DNA from: Jaltomata sinuosa
Lineage: Eukaryota; Streptophyta; Magnoliopsida; Solanales; Solanaceae
Assembly: GCA_003996215.1 (NCBI GenBank)
Contig: QJPP01007519.1
Span: forward strand, 1 to 64,000
Direction: 5' to 3'
DNA: 64,000 bases
The notes under the pieces are model-generated. The model saw only the letters and a list, made by a program, of their open reading frames with translations, was not told the DNA's origin and made no database searches. The translations under genes were made by a program, and so were the position numbers. Numbering within the stretch: the stretch's first letter is position 1; each line of letters begins with the position of its first letter. Shown here piece after piece: positions 44,870-58,030 of this stretch.

Positions 44870-47800
44870 TGTAATGACCCTTCCGGTCATTTCCACATAT
44901 ACGTTTTCCTTGTGTCCGTTAGAGCTTGTTTGTAGCGGCCCCAAGTCATTTAAGGCTTGTCGGGACCGGTAGTTCGGTGCCGGGTCCATTTGTTTGGTCG
45001 TATGATAAGTTTTGAAGACAAGTAAGTCGGCAAAAGTTATCGTAAGTTTCTTTAATAAATTTTCTGGACTTTGGGTAAAATGTCTCAGAGCTTTTCTCTC
45101 AATATATAAAGAGTTAGAAGTCCCCCAAAATACCAAATCGAAGGTCTACGAGTCTAGTTTCAAATGCACAAAACCTTACATCCAACTGATCTCGGATTGA
45201 AATGTTATGACTGTTTTACCGCGGACTGTCTGGCAGGAACCGGGTTGCGAACCGGGTCGCGTACCGGGTCGGGTCAAAATCGATTTAAAAGCCTCAACTT
45301 CACGTTTTAAAATGTCATTTCAGTTCTGAAACAGTGAGAAAACATAAGGGAGGGTTCCAAGAGAGTTCTTGAGTAACGAAATCGTGCGTACTTGAAAATA
45401 TTTAATTTAAAAGTGAATGTGGAAGAAAATTATATTATTATTACCTTTTCAAAATATTTTAAAGGTTTATGAAAAATATTTTTATTACGATATAATTGTA
45501 TATGTATTTATTTTATAAGGTTTTTATACATTGTAATATTTTAACGGAGATAGTAAATTTAGTTATGTTGAAAATTATTATTATAATATAGTAGGTTTTA
45601 TTTGAAATGATTTTCTATTAATTATGGTATATTCAAAAAGTTATATATATTTTACCATGAATTTATGCAATACCCGAGTATATACTTAACGGGATGAATT
45701 GCTTGCCACCTCCACTTCCACGTGGAAGTGGAGGCATTGTACAACAAAGTTAGGCTTGTATAAGTGGCTGCTACTTGTTCAAGTGGCACTCATTAGTATA
45801 TTAGCTAATTAAGTGGCTGTGTATTTAATATAGGCATACTACTACTATATGTATCCTTATAGGTTGAAGAAATTAGGTGTGGAAAAATATTTTGATGCGA
45901 TATTAAGAAAAATCAATTATCTACGTCAAGTTATTCAAGCCCAAAGTCAAGTTTGATTTTGTTTTGGAGTTTTTCGGAGCGGTTCAGGATTGGATATCAT
46001 CGCTCTAGCAGCTTGTCATCGGACGTCAGGTAGGTTATGGTTTATTTTCCCTAGACTCCGCATATATAGGATAAAATTGTAATAATGGGCATCCTTGGGT
46101 TGGTTTATTAGGTTGGTACCACAGACCTCGATCGCTTTATTCATGTCCGCCTACTTTTGTTCCTCCGTTGCTTGTAGTAATTGCCGATATATTTTATTTA
46201 CCCTTGTGGTCCTGTGAGGCCTTGTTGACTCTGGAACATAGAAGGTGGGACTTTGGGAATGTCCGCGAGTCCCGTGCATAGAATTATGCTTCTAGGCTGG
46301 TTATGCTTGTTGAGTAGCTGTGGGCCTGTGCAGGGTCGATAGGTTAATTGTGAGCTGCTGGGCAGCTATTGTGTTTGATCATACCATTTTCATGCATATA
46401 AAGAGGTTTTATACAGGTTTTACTACGGTTTGGGCTTCGGGCCTACTGGCACCATTTTCTAAACCTTGCATGGCCCGGGGGGCCCGTTTTTGATGGAAAT
46501 AATTTGGAAATGGTTTGATTTAACTTGTGAATATTCCTGGGTAAAAGGATGTAAAATTATGTTTTAAAACACCAGTTTTACTACTAACGCTAGACTCGGC
46601 AGGGCCGGGTGCTAGTTGAGTTTTTTTGCTACTTGAGATGATTTTTAGCCTCGGTCGGACCGAGCACCTGAGATGACTTTCTACTGTTTAGACTCGGTTA
46701 TGCCCGGGCACCCTTGGAGCATTTTTTTTGAGATATTTTCCTACTACTTTAGTCCTGGACAGGGTCTGGGCATGCATATTCAAGACTGGGTCTCTATCTT
46801 GAACCCGGACTTGCTTCCGGACGACATGTTTTGATACTGAGTTTTAGTATGGGGTCTGGGACCTCCATGGACCATGCCATCCGGGCCAGGGGCTGCGGGC
46901 TGTGTGTGCCGGAGGAAGTTTATACGGTGGAGCAGAGGTATACGGGCAGTGTACTTCCATGGAACCTAGCTGCTGGGCCGGATTGGCACCGGAGGAGGTA
47001 CATACAGAGATACCATTTCACTTGAGACCTTTATGCATCATATTATTCATTGTTTGAGGCTCCACCCTTGTTTGTTGTTTGTTGATTGTACGCTCCGGTA
47101 GTATGGGATGCCGGAGGGTTTGTTTTCACTTGTTTGTGTTCGTCGGTTGTATGGGCGGCTGGGGGACTGTAGGTAGACACTTGCTATTTACTTACAGAAT
47201 TGTTCCCTGTTATGGTTAAGTATGAAATTGGTTACAGCTAGACTGTAAGTTTCTGGATTGAGATTGATATGATTAGTTGAGTTTGATTCATGTTTCTGAG
47301 CATGCCTATCATTACTCTTTCCCTCTTCTTACACTTGAGGTTACCGGTATACCGTCCATTTCGTAAACTTATTATGTATACACTATTATTGCAAGGACCC
47401 CAGGTGCGTTACTCCTTACTTTCACCTGCGCCTATGGTGTGTATATTCTGCTTACTGGCCTCACATGTGGTTTTATTGATTTCCCTCTGGGCTATTTCCT
47501 GTGTACCTTTCGTTGATTTCTGTGACTGCTTGCTTCTATTCTGTCTGTTACTACGCTTTTATCTTATATGTGCCCAGTCGGCCTATGATACCTACTGGGT
47601 ACCTTATGCTTCACATTTGGTGCTCACCCTACCCCCCTGCATCTTTGGGTGCAGATCCTAGCGTGGGCCATCGCTATTTGATCATTGTAATTCATGCTTG
47701 GAGATCTGTTGGGGACTACTTCAGACTGAGGGTGAGCTCTTGGCGATCGGAGCTTAGCTTTAGTTTATCTCTTGCTTTATGTACTCTATTATCATTCAGA

Positions 47801-48055
47801 GACATCTGTATATATTGTTTTGGATCGTTTGCACTCCATGTATGTAGTTTTGGCTCTATACTATGATACCAGGTCTTGGGGTTTGGTTTAGTTTTTGCAT
47901 ATGTATATATATATATATCCCTGTTATCTATCCTCTTCGTCTTGTTCCCTTATTTGTTAGATAGTAGCTCATTTCTAACTGTCCTGGGCTACGGGGATTG
48001 GTTCACCTACTGGGGGTTGTAGGTGCCATCATGACCGAGAAATTGGGTCGTGACA
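44870..48055 (+). repeat. 5' LTR of element B (3186 bp)
   Basis: Long LTR ending GTCGTGACA just before the primer site. It has a 26-bp perfect palindrome at 45709-45734. ORF-like stretches inside it (for example 47290-47866) are not credible genes. Confidence 0.9.
45709..45734. repeat. 26-bp perfect palindrome with CACGTG centre (5' LTR B)
   Basis: The sequence reads CCTCCACTTCCAC then its exact reverse complement, placing a G-box CACGTG at the centre. The same palindrome lies at 54070-54095. Confidence 0.9.
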
Positions 48056-48058
48056 ACT

Positions 48059-48070
48059 TGGTATCAGAGC
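48059..48070 (+). other. Primer-binding site of element B (initiator tRNA-Met)
   Basis: TGGTATCAGAGC three bases after the 5' LTR. Confidence 0.87.
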
Positions 48071-48268
48071 TTTAGGTTCACCGGTGTCATCGGTATAGGA
48101 GCCAATGTCTAGTAGAGTCCTGCGGATTGGGGCGGAGACGTCCGTACTCAATCTTTGGGAGGCTACAGTGACATTTTAGGAAATTTGACTCTTTCATTGC
48201 TTCTGTGTCATGCGTGGAACCCTTGAAATTTCTGGAAATCTCATTTGTTCTACTTCATTCTTCCGAGG

Positions 48269-49604
48269 ATGGTTCGTACGAGATCATCGGCATCACGCGG
48301 AGATGAGCCTCCCACTCCAGCTAAGGGTCGAGGACGCCCTCGATCAGTGGCACCTGCTAGAGCTGCTAGGGTGGAGATAGAGACCGAGCAGCATGTGGAT
48401 CAGGGGGCAGCTCGGGTACCACCAGCTCCACCACCAGCTCCAACACCAGCTCCAGTACCAGCTCCAGTGCCCACTTCTGTGCTAGCTTCACCCGCAGCTC
48501 AGTCTCCAGATATTCGGGGGTTGCTATTACAGCTTTTGGGTATGATTGGAGAGAGGCCTTCTGAGGTGGCGCAGACACCTGCTCAGGGGGCAGCCCTGGG
48601 TGCACAGAGCTCAGGAGCGCAGCCGGCTACTATGGCTCCTCGTGCGTAGGTCATTCCGGTTCCATCTGTTGCACAACCTCTTGCTCCTCGCCCAGCTATG
48701 ACAGAGTCAGAGCAGAAGGCGTTGGGTAGGTTTTTGAGGTTAGCACCTCCGAGGTTTGCTGGTACTTCTGGACAGGATCCACATGACTTTAGTACTACAT
48801 GTGAGGAGATGTTGCATCATTTGGGTTTGTTGGAGACTCACGGTGTTGGTTATACTACCTATCAGTTACAGGGCCCAACGAAGTTATGGTGGAGGGCTCA
48901 TGTTGCTTGTAGACCACCAATCGTCACCTCCTTTGACCTGGTCTGAGTTTTATGAGGCCTTTATGGCCAAGTTCCTACCTCAGAGTGATCGTGAGCGTCG
49001 CAGGGAGTAGTTTACTCACCTTATGCAGGGGTCTACGACTGTCTCAGAGTATGAGACCCGCTTTCATCAGCTAGCACCGTTCGGAGCTATGATCATTCCT
49101 ACCGAGGCAGATAGGATTCGTAGATTTGTATGGGGTTTGAGGCCAGAGATCAGGCAGCCAGCTGAGATATTGATTGCCAGTGGTCGGTAATTCCAGGCTA
49201 TTGTAGGCTATGCCCGCACTGTGGAGGACTTACAGCGACATGATCAGGGGTCCAGAGATAAGAGGCCTCGACATCAGGGTGTCTATAGTGGTTCCAGATA
49301 TGGTGGTAGAGGTCCTGGCCAGTGGAGCCGGAGTCATCAGCCACAGCAGCACCAGGGTCAGTCCAGCCAACCGATTCAGGCTTCCCTTCAGACTTTCGGT
49401 AGTACCCAGTTCGAGTAGGATCAGAGCAACCATCAGGTCTATGGCGGCCAGTCTTCGAGGGGTACAGTTTCTGGGGCATCAGGTCGTGGTGGTCATACGG
49501 GATCTGCTGGTTTATCTCGACTGAGTAGGCCGTTAGGGGCTTGTTTTACTTGTGGTGCGATTGGTCATTTTGCTAGAGATTGCCCTCAGCAGGGTACAGT
49601 TCAG
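48269..49604 (+). pseudogene. Element B gag
   Basis: ATG 48269 opens a basic head, then a Pro-Ala-rich tract (about 48417-48500). TAG at 48647-48649 interrupts it; the capsid-like part follows from 48698. A frameshift near 48920 and further stops (about 49008, 49188, 49416) break it. The CCHC zinc knuckle is at 49542-49583. Confidence 0.82.
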
Positions 49605-50543
49605 TTGACCGAGCCTTTACGAGCAGTTCAGCCTCCGTCTAGAGGGGGTGGTCGTCAGAGTAGAGGTAGTGCTCTGCGCGGCAGAGCAGGTGGTAGGGAT
49701 GGCGGTCGGGCAGGTGGAGGTCGTCGTCAGTTTTACGCGGTCCCTAGGAGACCAGAGGCAGAGGCCTCAGATGCTGTGATTACAGGTACAATTTCTGTGT
49801 GCCATCAGTCTGCTATGGCTTTATTTGATCCTGGATCCACTTGTTCATATGTATCTGCCTACTTTGTGCCTTGTTTGGGGTTGGCTAGTGAGCCATTATC
49901 TGTTCCTGTTTCTGTTTCGACCCCAGTAGGAGATTCTTTAGTAGTGGATCGGATTGTGAGATCCTGTATGTTATCTGTTGGTGATTCAGAGACTTGGGTG
50001 GGTGATTTGATGATTCTTGATATGCTAGATTTTGATGTGATACTGGGCATGGACTGGTTATCCCCTCACCGTGTGGTTTTGGATTGTTATGCCAAGACCA
50101 TTACCATAGCTGTGCCCGGTGTATCCCCGATTGTGTGGCAGGGTTCTGTTAGCCATGCACCATCTGGGATCATCTCTTGTCTTCGAGCTAGGAAGTTGAT
50201 TTCCCGTGGGTGTTTAGCTTATCTAGCATATGTCCGAGATATTAGTGCTGACCCTACTTCTCCTGAGTCTGTTCCTGTGGTTAGAGACTTCCTCGATGTG
50301 TTTCCTACCGACCTGCCAGGCCTTCCACCTGAGAAAGATATTGATTTTGCTATTGAGTTAGAGCCGGGCACTAGGCCCATTTCTATTTTTCCTTACTGTA
50401 TGGCTCCTGCTGAGTTGAGGGAGCTTAAGGAGCAGCTCCAGGATCTGTTAGCTAAGGGGTTTATTAGACCTAGTGTGTCACCGTGGGGTGCTCCTGTTCT
50501 CTTCGTGAAGAAGAAGGATGGGTCGTATGCGCATGTGTATTGA
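49605..50543 (+). pseudogene. Element B protease and RT fingers
   Basis: An open frame with an Arg/Gly-rich linker, a protease with Asp-Pro-Gly-Ser at about 49828, the Gly-Met-Asp-Trp-Leu block at about 50046, and RT fingers with Phe-Val-Lys-Lys-Lys-Asp-Gly at about 50501. It is lost by a frameshift near 50525. Confidence 0.85.
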
Positions 50544-53231
50544 TTATAGCAGCTGAATAGGGTGACAGTGAAGAATAGGTATTCGATGCCGAGGATTGAT
50601 AACTTGTTTGACTAGCTTCAGGGTTCAGTCGTGTTTTCGAAGATTGATTTGAGGTTCGGCTATCATAAGTTGAGGATTAGGGTGGAGGACATCCCTAAGA
50701 CAGCATTCAGGACACATTATGGCCATTATGAGTTCCTGGTGATGTCTTTTGGGTTGACTAATGCCCCCGCAGCCTTTATGAACTTGATGCACAGGGTTCT
50801 TGGCCCGTATTTGGACTCATTTGTGATAGTTTTTATAGACGACATCTTGGTATACTCGCATAGTAGAGATGAGCATGAGAAGCACTTGAGGGTTATACTC
50901 CAGACTTTGAGAGATCATCGGCTTTATGTCAAGTTCTCAAAGTGTGAGTTTTGGCTTGAGTAAGTTGCATTCCTAGGGCACGTGGTGTCTAAGGATGGAA
51001 TTAGGGTTGACCCGGGAAAGATTTCTGCGGTTTGTGATTGGCCTAGACTTACTACTGCTACTGAGGTCCGCAACTTTATTGGGTTAGCAGGTTACTACCG
51101 ATGGTTCATTGAGGGATTCTCTTCCATAGCAGCACCCTTGACTATGCTGACTAGGAAGGATGTCCCATTTCAGTGGTCGGATCAGTGTGAGGATAGCTTC
51201 CAGAGGCTTAAGGCCTTATTGACTTCAGCTCCAATTTTGACTTTGCCGGTTGAGGGTCAGAGCTTCTCCGTGTATTGTGATGCTTTTGGGGTTGGTCTTG
51301 GTTGTGTGTTGATGCAGCAGGGTCGAGTAATAGCATATGCATCGAGGCAGCTGAAGGTTCACGAGTGCAACTACCCCACTCATGACTTAGAGTTGGCGGC
51401 GGTAGTTTTCGCGCTCAAGATCTGGAGGCATTACCTATATGGAGTTCACTGTGAGATCTTCACCGATCACCGTAGTCTTCAGTATATCACGAGTCAACGA
51501 GAGTTGAACTCGAGACAGAGGAGATGGGTCGAGTTACTGAAGGACTATGACTTCACTATTCTGTATCATCCGGGCAAGGCAAACGTGGTAGCGGATGCCT
51601 TGAGCCGGAAGGCAGTGAGTATGGGTAGCCTAGCTTCTCTTTCAGTTTCAGAGCGACCATTGGCCTTGGACATCCAGTCCTTGGCTAACCGTCTGGTTAG
51701 GCTTGACTTGTCGGATCCTAGAAGAGTTCTCGCCAGTATTAAGGTTCGTTCTATTTTGATTGATCAGATTCAGAGCCGTCAGTTTGAGGATCAGCAGTTG
51801 TGTGACCTTCGTGATTGGGTTGTTCAAGGTGAGACCATCCAGACTACTCTAGATTCAGATGGGGTTCTGAGGTTTAATAGTCGCATTTGTGTTCCGAGGA
51901 TTAGTGATTTGATTCAGTTGATACTTTATGAGGCACATTGTACTAGATACTCCATTCACCCTAGCACAACAAAGATGTATAGAGACTTGAGACAGCTTTA
52001 CTGGTGGAGTGGTATGAAGCGGGATATAGCAGAGTTCATATCTCGGTGCTTGAACTATCAGCAGGTTAAGTTCGAGCACATGAGACCTGGTGGTTTGATG
52101 CAGCGACTTCCCATTCCTGAGTGGAAGTGGGAAGGGATTAATATGGACTTCGTTGTTGGTTTGCCTCGTACTTCTAATGGGTTTGATTCTATATGGGTGA
52201 TTGTTGATAGGCTGACTAAGTCAGCACATTTCTTGCCGGTTCAGACTTCTTATGGCGCAGAGAGGTTAGCTCAGATCTACCTTCGTGAGATTGTTCGGTT
52301 GCACGGGGTCCCGGCTTCTATCATTTCAGACCGCGACACTCAGTTCACATCTCGGTTCTGGAGGGCTATTCAGCGAGATTTGGGTACAGAGGTTCATCTT
52401 AGTACCGCTTTCCACCCTCAGACAGATGGCCAGTCCGAGAGGACCATCCAGATTCTGGAGGACATGCTTCGGGCCTGTATTCTTGACTTTGGAGGTTCTT
52501 GGGATCAGTTTGTTCCCTTGGCAGAGTTTGCTTATAATAACAGCTTCCATTCGAGTATCGGCATGGCACCTTTTGAGACTTTGTATGGCAGGCATTGCAG
52601 ATCACCGGTAGGTTGGTTTGATGGTTTTAGTTCTAGGCCACAGAGCACAGATTTGCTTCGAGATTCCTTAGACCGAGTCCGAGTGATTCAGGACAGACTT
52701 CGGGCAGCTCAGAGCAGGCAGAAGAGTTATGCTGATCGTAGGCTTCATGCCTTGGAGTTTAGTGTCAGTGACTTGGTGTTTCTCCGTGTATCGCCCATGA
52801 AGGGCGTGATGAGATTTGGTAGGCGGGGCAAGCTTAGCCCCAGGTACATTGGGACGTTTGAGATTCTTCAGAGGGTTGGTAGCGTTGCCTATCAGCTAGC
52901 CTTGCCTCCGATGTTTTCAGCTATACATCCTGTATTCCATGTTTTGATGTTGCGTCGGTATGTCTCAGATGAGTCTCATGTGTTGCAGTGGGATTCAGTT
53001 CAGTTGGATGAGGGTTTAGCCTTTGTTGAGGAGCCGACAACTATTTTGGCCAGAGATGTCAGGAGATTGAGGTCTCGAGAGATCCCGGTTGTTAAGGTTC
53101 AGTGGAGGCACCGTCCAGCCGAAGAGGCTACCTGGGAGACCGAGAGAGATATGTGGGCTCAGTATCCGCAGCTGTTCGAGCCTTCAGATACCCTCTTGAC
53201 CTTGGCTTTCGAGGACGAAAGTCCTTTTTAG
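50544..53231 (+). pseudogene. Element B RT palm, RNase H, integrase and chromodomain-like end
   Basis: RT catalytic Phe-Ile-Asp-Asp is intact at 50832-50843. TAA at 50961-50963 interrupts the frame, which is then open from 50982 to 53231 (749 codons). It has RNase H (first Asp about 51281), an integrase zinc region, a core with Asp, Asp and Glu (about 52147, 52330, 52438), an SH3-like part and a chromodomain-like end. Only a few changes separate this from a working polymerase. It is the best-preserved retroelement coding region in the window. Confidence 0.88.
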
Positions 53232-54069
53232 TAGTGGATGATGTAATGACCCTTCCGGTTATTTCCACGTATACGTTTTCCTTGTGTCCGTTAGAGCTTG
53301 TTTGTAGCGGCCCCAAGTCATTTAAGGCTTGTCGGGACCGGTAGTTTGGTGCCGAGTCCATTTGTTTGGTCGTATGATAAGTTTTGAAGACAAGTAAGTC
53401 GGCAAAAGTTATCATAAGTTTCTTTAATAAATTTTCTGGACTTTGGGTAAAATGTCTCAGAGCTTTTCTCTCAATATATAAAGAGTTAGAAGTCTCCCGA
53501 AATACCAAATCGAAGGTCTACGAGTCTAGTTTCCAACGCATAAAACCTCACATCCAACTGATCTCGGAGTGAAAAGTTATGACTGTTTTACCGCGGACTG
53601 TCTGGCAGGAACCGGGTCGCGAACCGGGTCGGGTCAAAATCGATTTAAAAGCCTCAACTTCACATTTTAAAATGTCATTTCAGTTCTGAAACAGTGAGAA
53701 AACATAAGGGAGGGTTCCAAGAGAGTTCTTGAGTAACGAAATCGTGCGTACTTGAAAATATTTAATTTAAAAGTCGAATGTGGAAGAAAATTATATTATT
53801 ATTACCTTTTCAAAATATTGTAAAGGTTTATGAAAAATATTTTTGTTACGATATAATTGTATATGCATTTATTTTATAAGGTTTTTATACACTGTAATAT
53901 TTTAACGGAGATAGTAAATTTAGTTATGTTGAAAATTATTATTATAATATAGTAGGTTTTATTTGAAATGATTTTCTATTAATTATGGTATATTCAAAAA
54001 GTTATATATATTTTACCATGAATTTATGCAATACCCAAGTATATACTTAATGGGACGAATTGGTTGCCA

Positions 54070-54095
54070 CCTCCACTTCCACGTGGAAGTGGAGG
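54070..54095. repeat. 26-bp perfect palindrome with CACGTG centre (3' LTR B)
   Basis: Second copy of the palindrome at 45709-45734, unchanged. Confidence 0.9.
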
Positions 54096-54105
54096 CATTG
54101 TACAA

Positions 54106-54235
54106 CAAAGTTAGGCTTGTATAAGTGGCTGCCACTTGTTCAAGTGGCACTCATTAGTATATTAGCTAAGCAAAGTTAGGCTTGTATAAGTGGCTGCCAC
54201 TTGTTCAAGTGGCACTCATTAGTATATTATCTAAT
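54106..54235 (+). repeat. 65-bp tandem duplication private to the 3' LTR of B
   Basis: Two units start CAAAGTTAGGCTTG at 54106 and 54171. The 5' LTR has one unit at about 45746. Confidence 0.88.
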
Positions 54236-56482
54236 TAAATGGCTGTGTATTTAATATAGGCATACTATTACTATATGTATCCTTATAGGTTGAAGAAATT
54301 AGGTGTGGAAAAATATTTTAATGCGATATTAAGAAAAAATCAATTATCTACGTCAAGTTATTCAAGCCCAAAGTCAAGTTTGATTTTGTTTCGGAGTTTT
54401 TCGGAGCGGTTCAGGATTGGATATCATAACTCTAGCAGCTTGTCATCGGACGACAGGTAGGTTACGGTTTATTTTTCCTAGACTCCGCATATATAGGATA
54501 AAATTGTAATAATGGGCATCCTTGGGTTGGTTTATTAGGTTGGTACCACAGACCTCAACCGCTTTATTCATGTCCGCCTACTTTTGTTCCTCCGTTGTTT
54601 GTAGTAATTGCCGATATATTTTATTTATCCTTGTGGTCCTGTGAGGCCTTGTTGACTCTGGAACATAGAAGGTGGGATTTTGGGAATGTCCGCGAGTCCC
54701 GGGCATAGAATTATCCTTCTAGGCTGGTTATGCTTGCTGAGTAGCTGTGGGCCTGTGCAGGGTCGATAGGTTGATTGTGAGCTGCTGGGCAGCTATTGTG
54801 TTTGATCATACCATTTTCATTCATATAAAGAGGTTTTATACAGGTTTTACTACAGTTTGGGCTTCGGGCCTACTGGCACCATTTTCTAAACCTTGCATGG
54901 CCCGGGGCCCCCGTTTTTTATGGAAATAATTTGAAAATGGTTTGATTTATCTTGTGAATATTCCTGGGTAAAAGGAAGTAAAATTATGTTTTGAAACACC
55001 AGTTTTACTACTAACGCTAGACTCGGCAGGGCCGGGGTGCTAGTTGAGTTTTCTTGCTACTTGAGATGATTTTTAGCCTCGGTTGGACCGAGCACCTGAG
55101 ATGACTTTCTACTGTTTAGACCCGATTATGCCCGGGCACCCTTGGAGGGGTTTTTTTGGAGATATTTTCCTACTACTTTAGTCCTGGACAGGGTCTGGGC
55201 ATGCATATTCGAGACTGGGTCTCTATCTTGAACACAGACTTGCTTCCGGATGACATGTTTTGATACTGAGTTTTAGTATGGGGTCTGGGACCTCCATGGA
55301 CCTTGCCATCCGAGCCAGGGGCTGCGGGCTGCATGTGCCGGAGGAAGGGTATATGGTGGAGCAGAGGTATACGGGCAGTGTCCTTCCATGGAACCTAGCT
55401 GCTGGGCCGGATCGGCACCGGAGGAGGTACATACAGAGATACCATTTCACTTGAGACCTTCATGCATCATATCATTCATTGTTTGAGGCTCCACACTTGT
55501 TTGTTTTTTGTTGATTGTACACTCCGGTAGTATGGGATGCCGGAGGGTTTGTTTTCACTTGTTTGTGTTCGTCGGTTGTATGGGCGGCCGGGGGACTGTA
55601 GGTAGACTCTTGCTATTTACTTACAGAATTGTTCCCTGTTATGGTTAAGTATGAAATTGGTTACTGCTAGACTGTTAGTTTCTGGATTGAGATTGATATG
55701 ATTAGTTGAGTTTGATTCATGTCTCTGAGCATGCCTATCATTACTCTTTCCCTCTTCTTACACTTGAGGTTACCGATATACCGTCCATTTCGTAAACTTA
55801 TTATGTATACACTGTTATTGCAAGGACCCCAGGTGCGTTACTCCTTACTTTCACCTGTGCCTATGGTGTGTATATTCTGCTTACTGGCCTCACATGTGGT
55901 TCTGTTGATTTCCCTCTAGGCTAGTTCCTATGTACCTTTCGTTGATTTCTGTGACTGCTTGCTTCTATTCTGTCTGTTACTACGCTTTTATCTTATATGT
56001 GACCAGTCAGCCTATGATACCTACTGGGTACCTTATGCTTCGCATTTGGTGCTCACCCTACCCCCCTGCATCTTTGGGTGCAGATCCTAGCGTGGGCCAT
56101 CGTCGTTAGATCATTATGATTCGTGCTTGGAGATCTGTTGAGGACTACTTCAGACTGAGGGTGAGCTCTTGGCGATCGGAGCTTAGCTTTAGTTTATCTC
56201 TTGCTTTATGTACTCTATTACCATTCAGAGACATCTGTATATATTGTTTTGGATCGTTTGCACTCCATGTATGTAGTTTTGGCTCTATACTATGATACCA
56301 GGTCTTGGGGTTTGGTTTAGTTTCCGCATATGTATATATATATATCCCTGTTATCTATCCTCTTTGTCTTGTTCCCTTATTTGTTAGATAGTAGCCCATT
56401 ACTAACTGTCCTGGGCTACGGGGATTGGTTCACCTACCGGGGGTTGTAGGTGCCATCATGACCGAGAAATTGGGTCGTGACA

Positions 56483-58025
56483 TGGAATAACCTAGGAATG
56501 GTAGAATCTGGGGAAGGAAGGGAATTCAAAGAATGAATGTTCTTGGGTATTGTTAAAAGTAAGATATTATGATCATAGGTTGTTAAATTCTCTATTTTTA
56601 TCCATAAAAATGATAGAACTAGGGAAATTAACGGTGGGAAAGCCCGAAAAAAGGGTGGAATGATCATGGGTGTCCTGGGGTTTTTGGATCTGGTGTAATT
56701 CGGGTAATGTGCAGGCCTTGTTTGTTAATTTCATGTACTTGTATGTTATTTTAGACCAAGAACGAGAAAGGAATCTGGAAGACGGGCAAGCTCGGGTTGA
56801 GTAGAGCTTGGATCATTTCGAGGTAGGTGATGGCTTACTATTCTTAGGAATGTTGTATAATTTTGTACTCTTATCTAAGCGTTTGTATGAATTACATTGC
56901 TTAGAGAAGTTGTGTAGAATGTCTAAGGTTCCTATTTTACAGTCTATGAGTTGAACGGTGTGTTTACTTGTTGGTTTACAAGTTGTTTGTTCATCTATTT
57001 GACTGTGGATTATTGACATTCGGTTGGCTCGGGTACCACGCTTGGTATGGGAATACTAACGGTTGGCTTGGGTACCACGCCTGGTATGGGAATACTAATG
57101 GTTGGCTCGGATACCATGCCTGGTAAGGGAATACTAACGATTGGTTCGGGTACCACACCTGGTACATGTTTATTTTACTGCATCATTGCATTTATATTAT
57201 TGTGTTGCATTGACTGGTATTGGTTCCGTGAGTGGACCGGGTTATTTATTGAAATGTGTTACTTGTTTGGTGTTCCTTGAGTGACCGGGAAATTCTGTTA
57301 TATCATTGAGTTGGTCTTGGATTAGGTCGGGTTGTTCATTGACACTTAGGTGTTGTCTAGAGGGGATCCCAGGGTGTGTCCGGGCTAGACGGAAAGGTAT
57401 GGGTTATGGCCATGTGATGGTGGGTTAGAGTATAAGAGGTGGATTTCATGCGGGAACAAGCTAAGTAGAGACTTGTAATCTAGGTGTGCCTGTTAACATT
57501 ATTGCATATCTTCCGTACTATTTACTTGATAATGTTGTACTGCTTATACACTATTTATTTGGAAACTGGCTGATGATCCTACCAGTGCACAGTGGTGGTG
57601 TACTGATACTGCACTTGCTTTTCTTTTGGTGAGTACAGGAAATCTTTCAGCGGCTGAGACGCGACCTCATCTATAGCACCAACGATTTCAGACTTCAAGG
57701 ATGAGCTGCTCGATCAAGCTACCTTAGATCTATCTTTAGAGTTTCAGCCCACTTGTTTCGGGCTTAAAACTACTTCCCTATTTTCCTTTTGGGGTTGCAT
57801 CCCCGTACTCTAGATGTTGGTAGAATTGTTTGGTACTGCGACTTTCAGTTTCTAGGGGGATTTTCCACAGGATTATTAATGGTAAAGTTCTTTGCTTATT
57901 TAATTGCTAGTTTACTTTCTGTTTTGCTGGTTTTAGGCTTTTATTCTAGGCTAAGGGTTGAAATCTATTGGTTCTCTCATACAGGGGTTAGGTGGGTGCC
58001 ACTCACGACGGCCTGGGTCGTGACA
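56483..58025 (+). repeat. 3' LTR of element A, right part
   Basis: It resumes with the TGGAA duplication and aligns to 37471-38999 of the 5' LTR, including the 39-bp repeat at 57022-57170. It ends GTCGTGACA at 58025. Confidence 0.9.
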
Positions 58026-58030
58026 TGCTT

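Larger units (their letters stand above)
44870..56482 (+). mobile_element. Ty3/gypsy chromovirus element B, inserted in the 3' LTR of A
   Basis: It starts TGTAATGACCC and ends GTCGTGACA, with TGGAA duplicated at 44865-44869 and 56483-56487. Removing it restores continuous alignment to the 5' LTR of A. LTRs 44870-48055 and 53242-56482 differ by about 3 % by eye over the first 140 bases. The later half of pol is open for 749 codons, but gag and early pol have stops and shifts. Chromovirus, Tekay/Del-like. Confidence 0.92.
53242..56482 (+). repeat. 3' LTR of element B (3241 bp)
   Basis: Nearly identical to the 5' LTR, but longer because of a 65-bp tandem duplication at 54106-54235. It ends at TGACA 56482. 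Confidence 0.9.
36754..58025 (+). mobile_element. Ty3/gypsy chromovirus-type element A, itself split by element B
   Basis: It begins TGTAACGACC and ends GTCGTGACA, flanked by TGCTT on both sides. 5' LTR 36754-38999, primer site 39004, gag-pol 39220-44146, 3' LTR 44159-58025 with element B inside it. The LTRs differ by roughly 10 % over the first 150 bases by eye. Order of domains (protease, RT, RNase H, integrase, chromodomain-like end) marks a chromovirus, probably Tekay/Del. Many stops and shifts make it non-autonomous. Confidence 0.9.

Noticed and set aside
47290..47866. Overlapping ORFs of 121-123 codons in LTR B
   Set aside because: They lie wholly in an LTR, have low-complexity hydrophobic content, and are broken in the other LTR.
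48366..48605. Minus-strand ORF rich in Leu-Glu repeats
   Set aside because: It is the reverse reading of the Pro-Ala-rich tract in element B gag.
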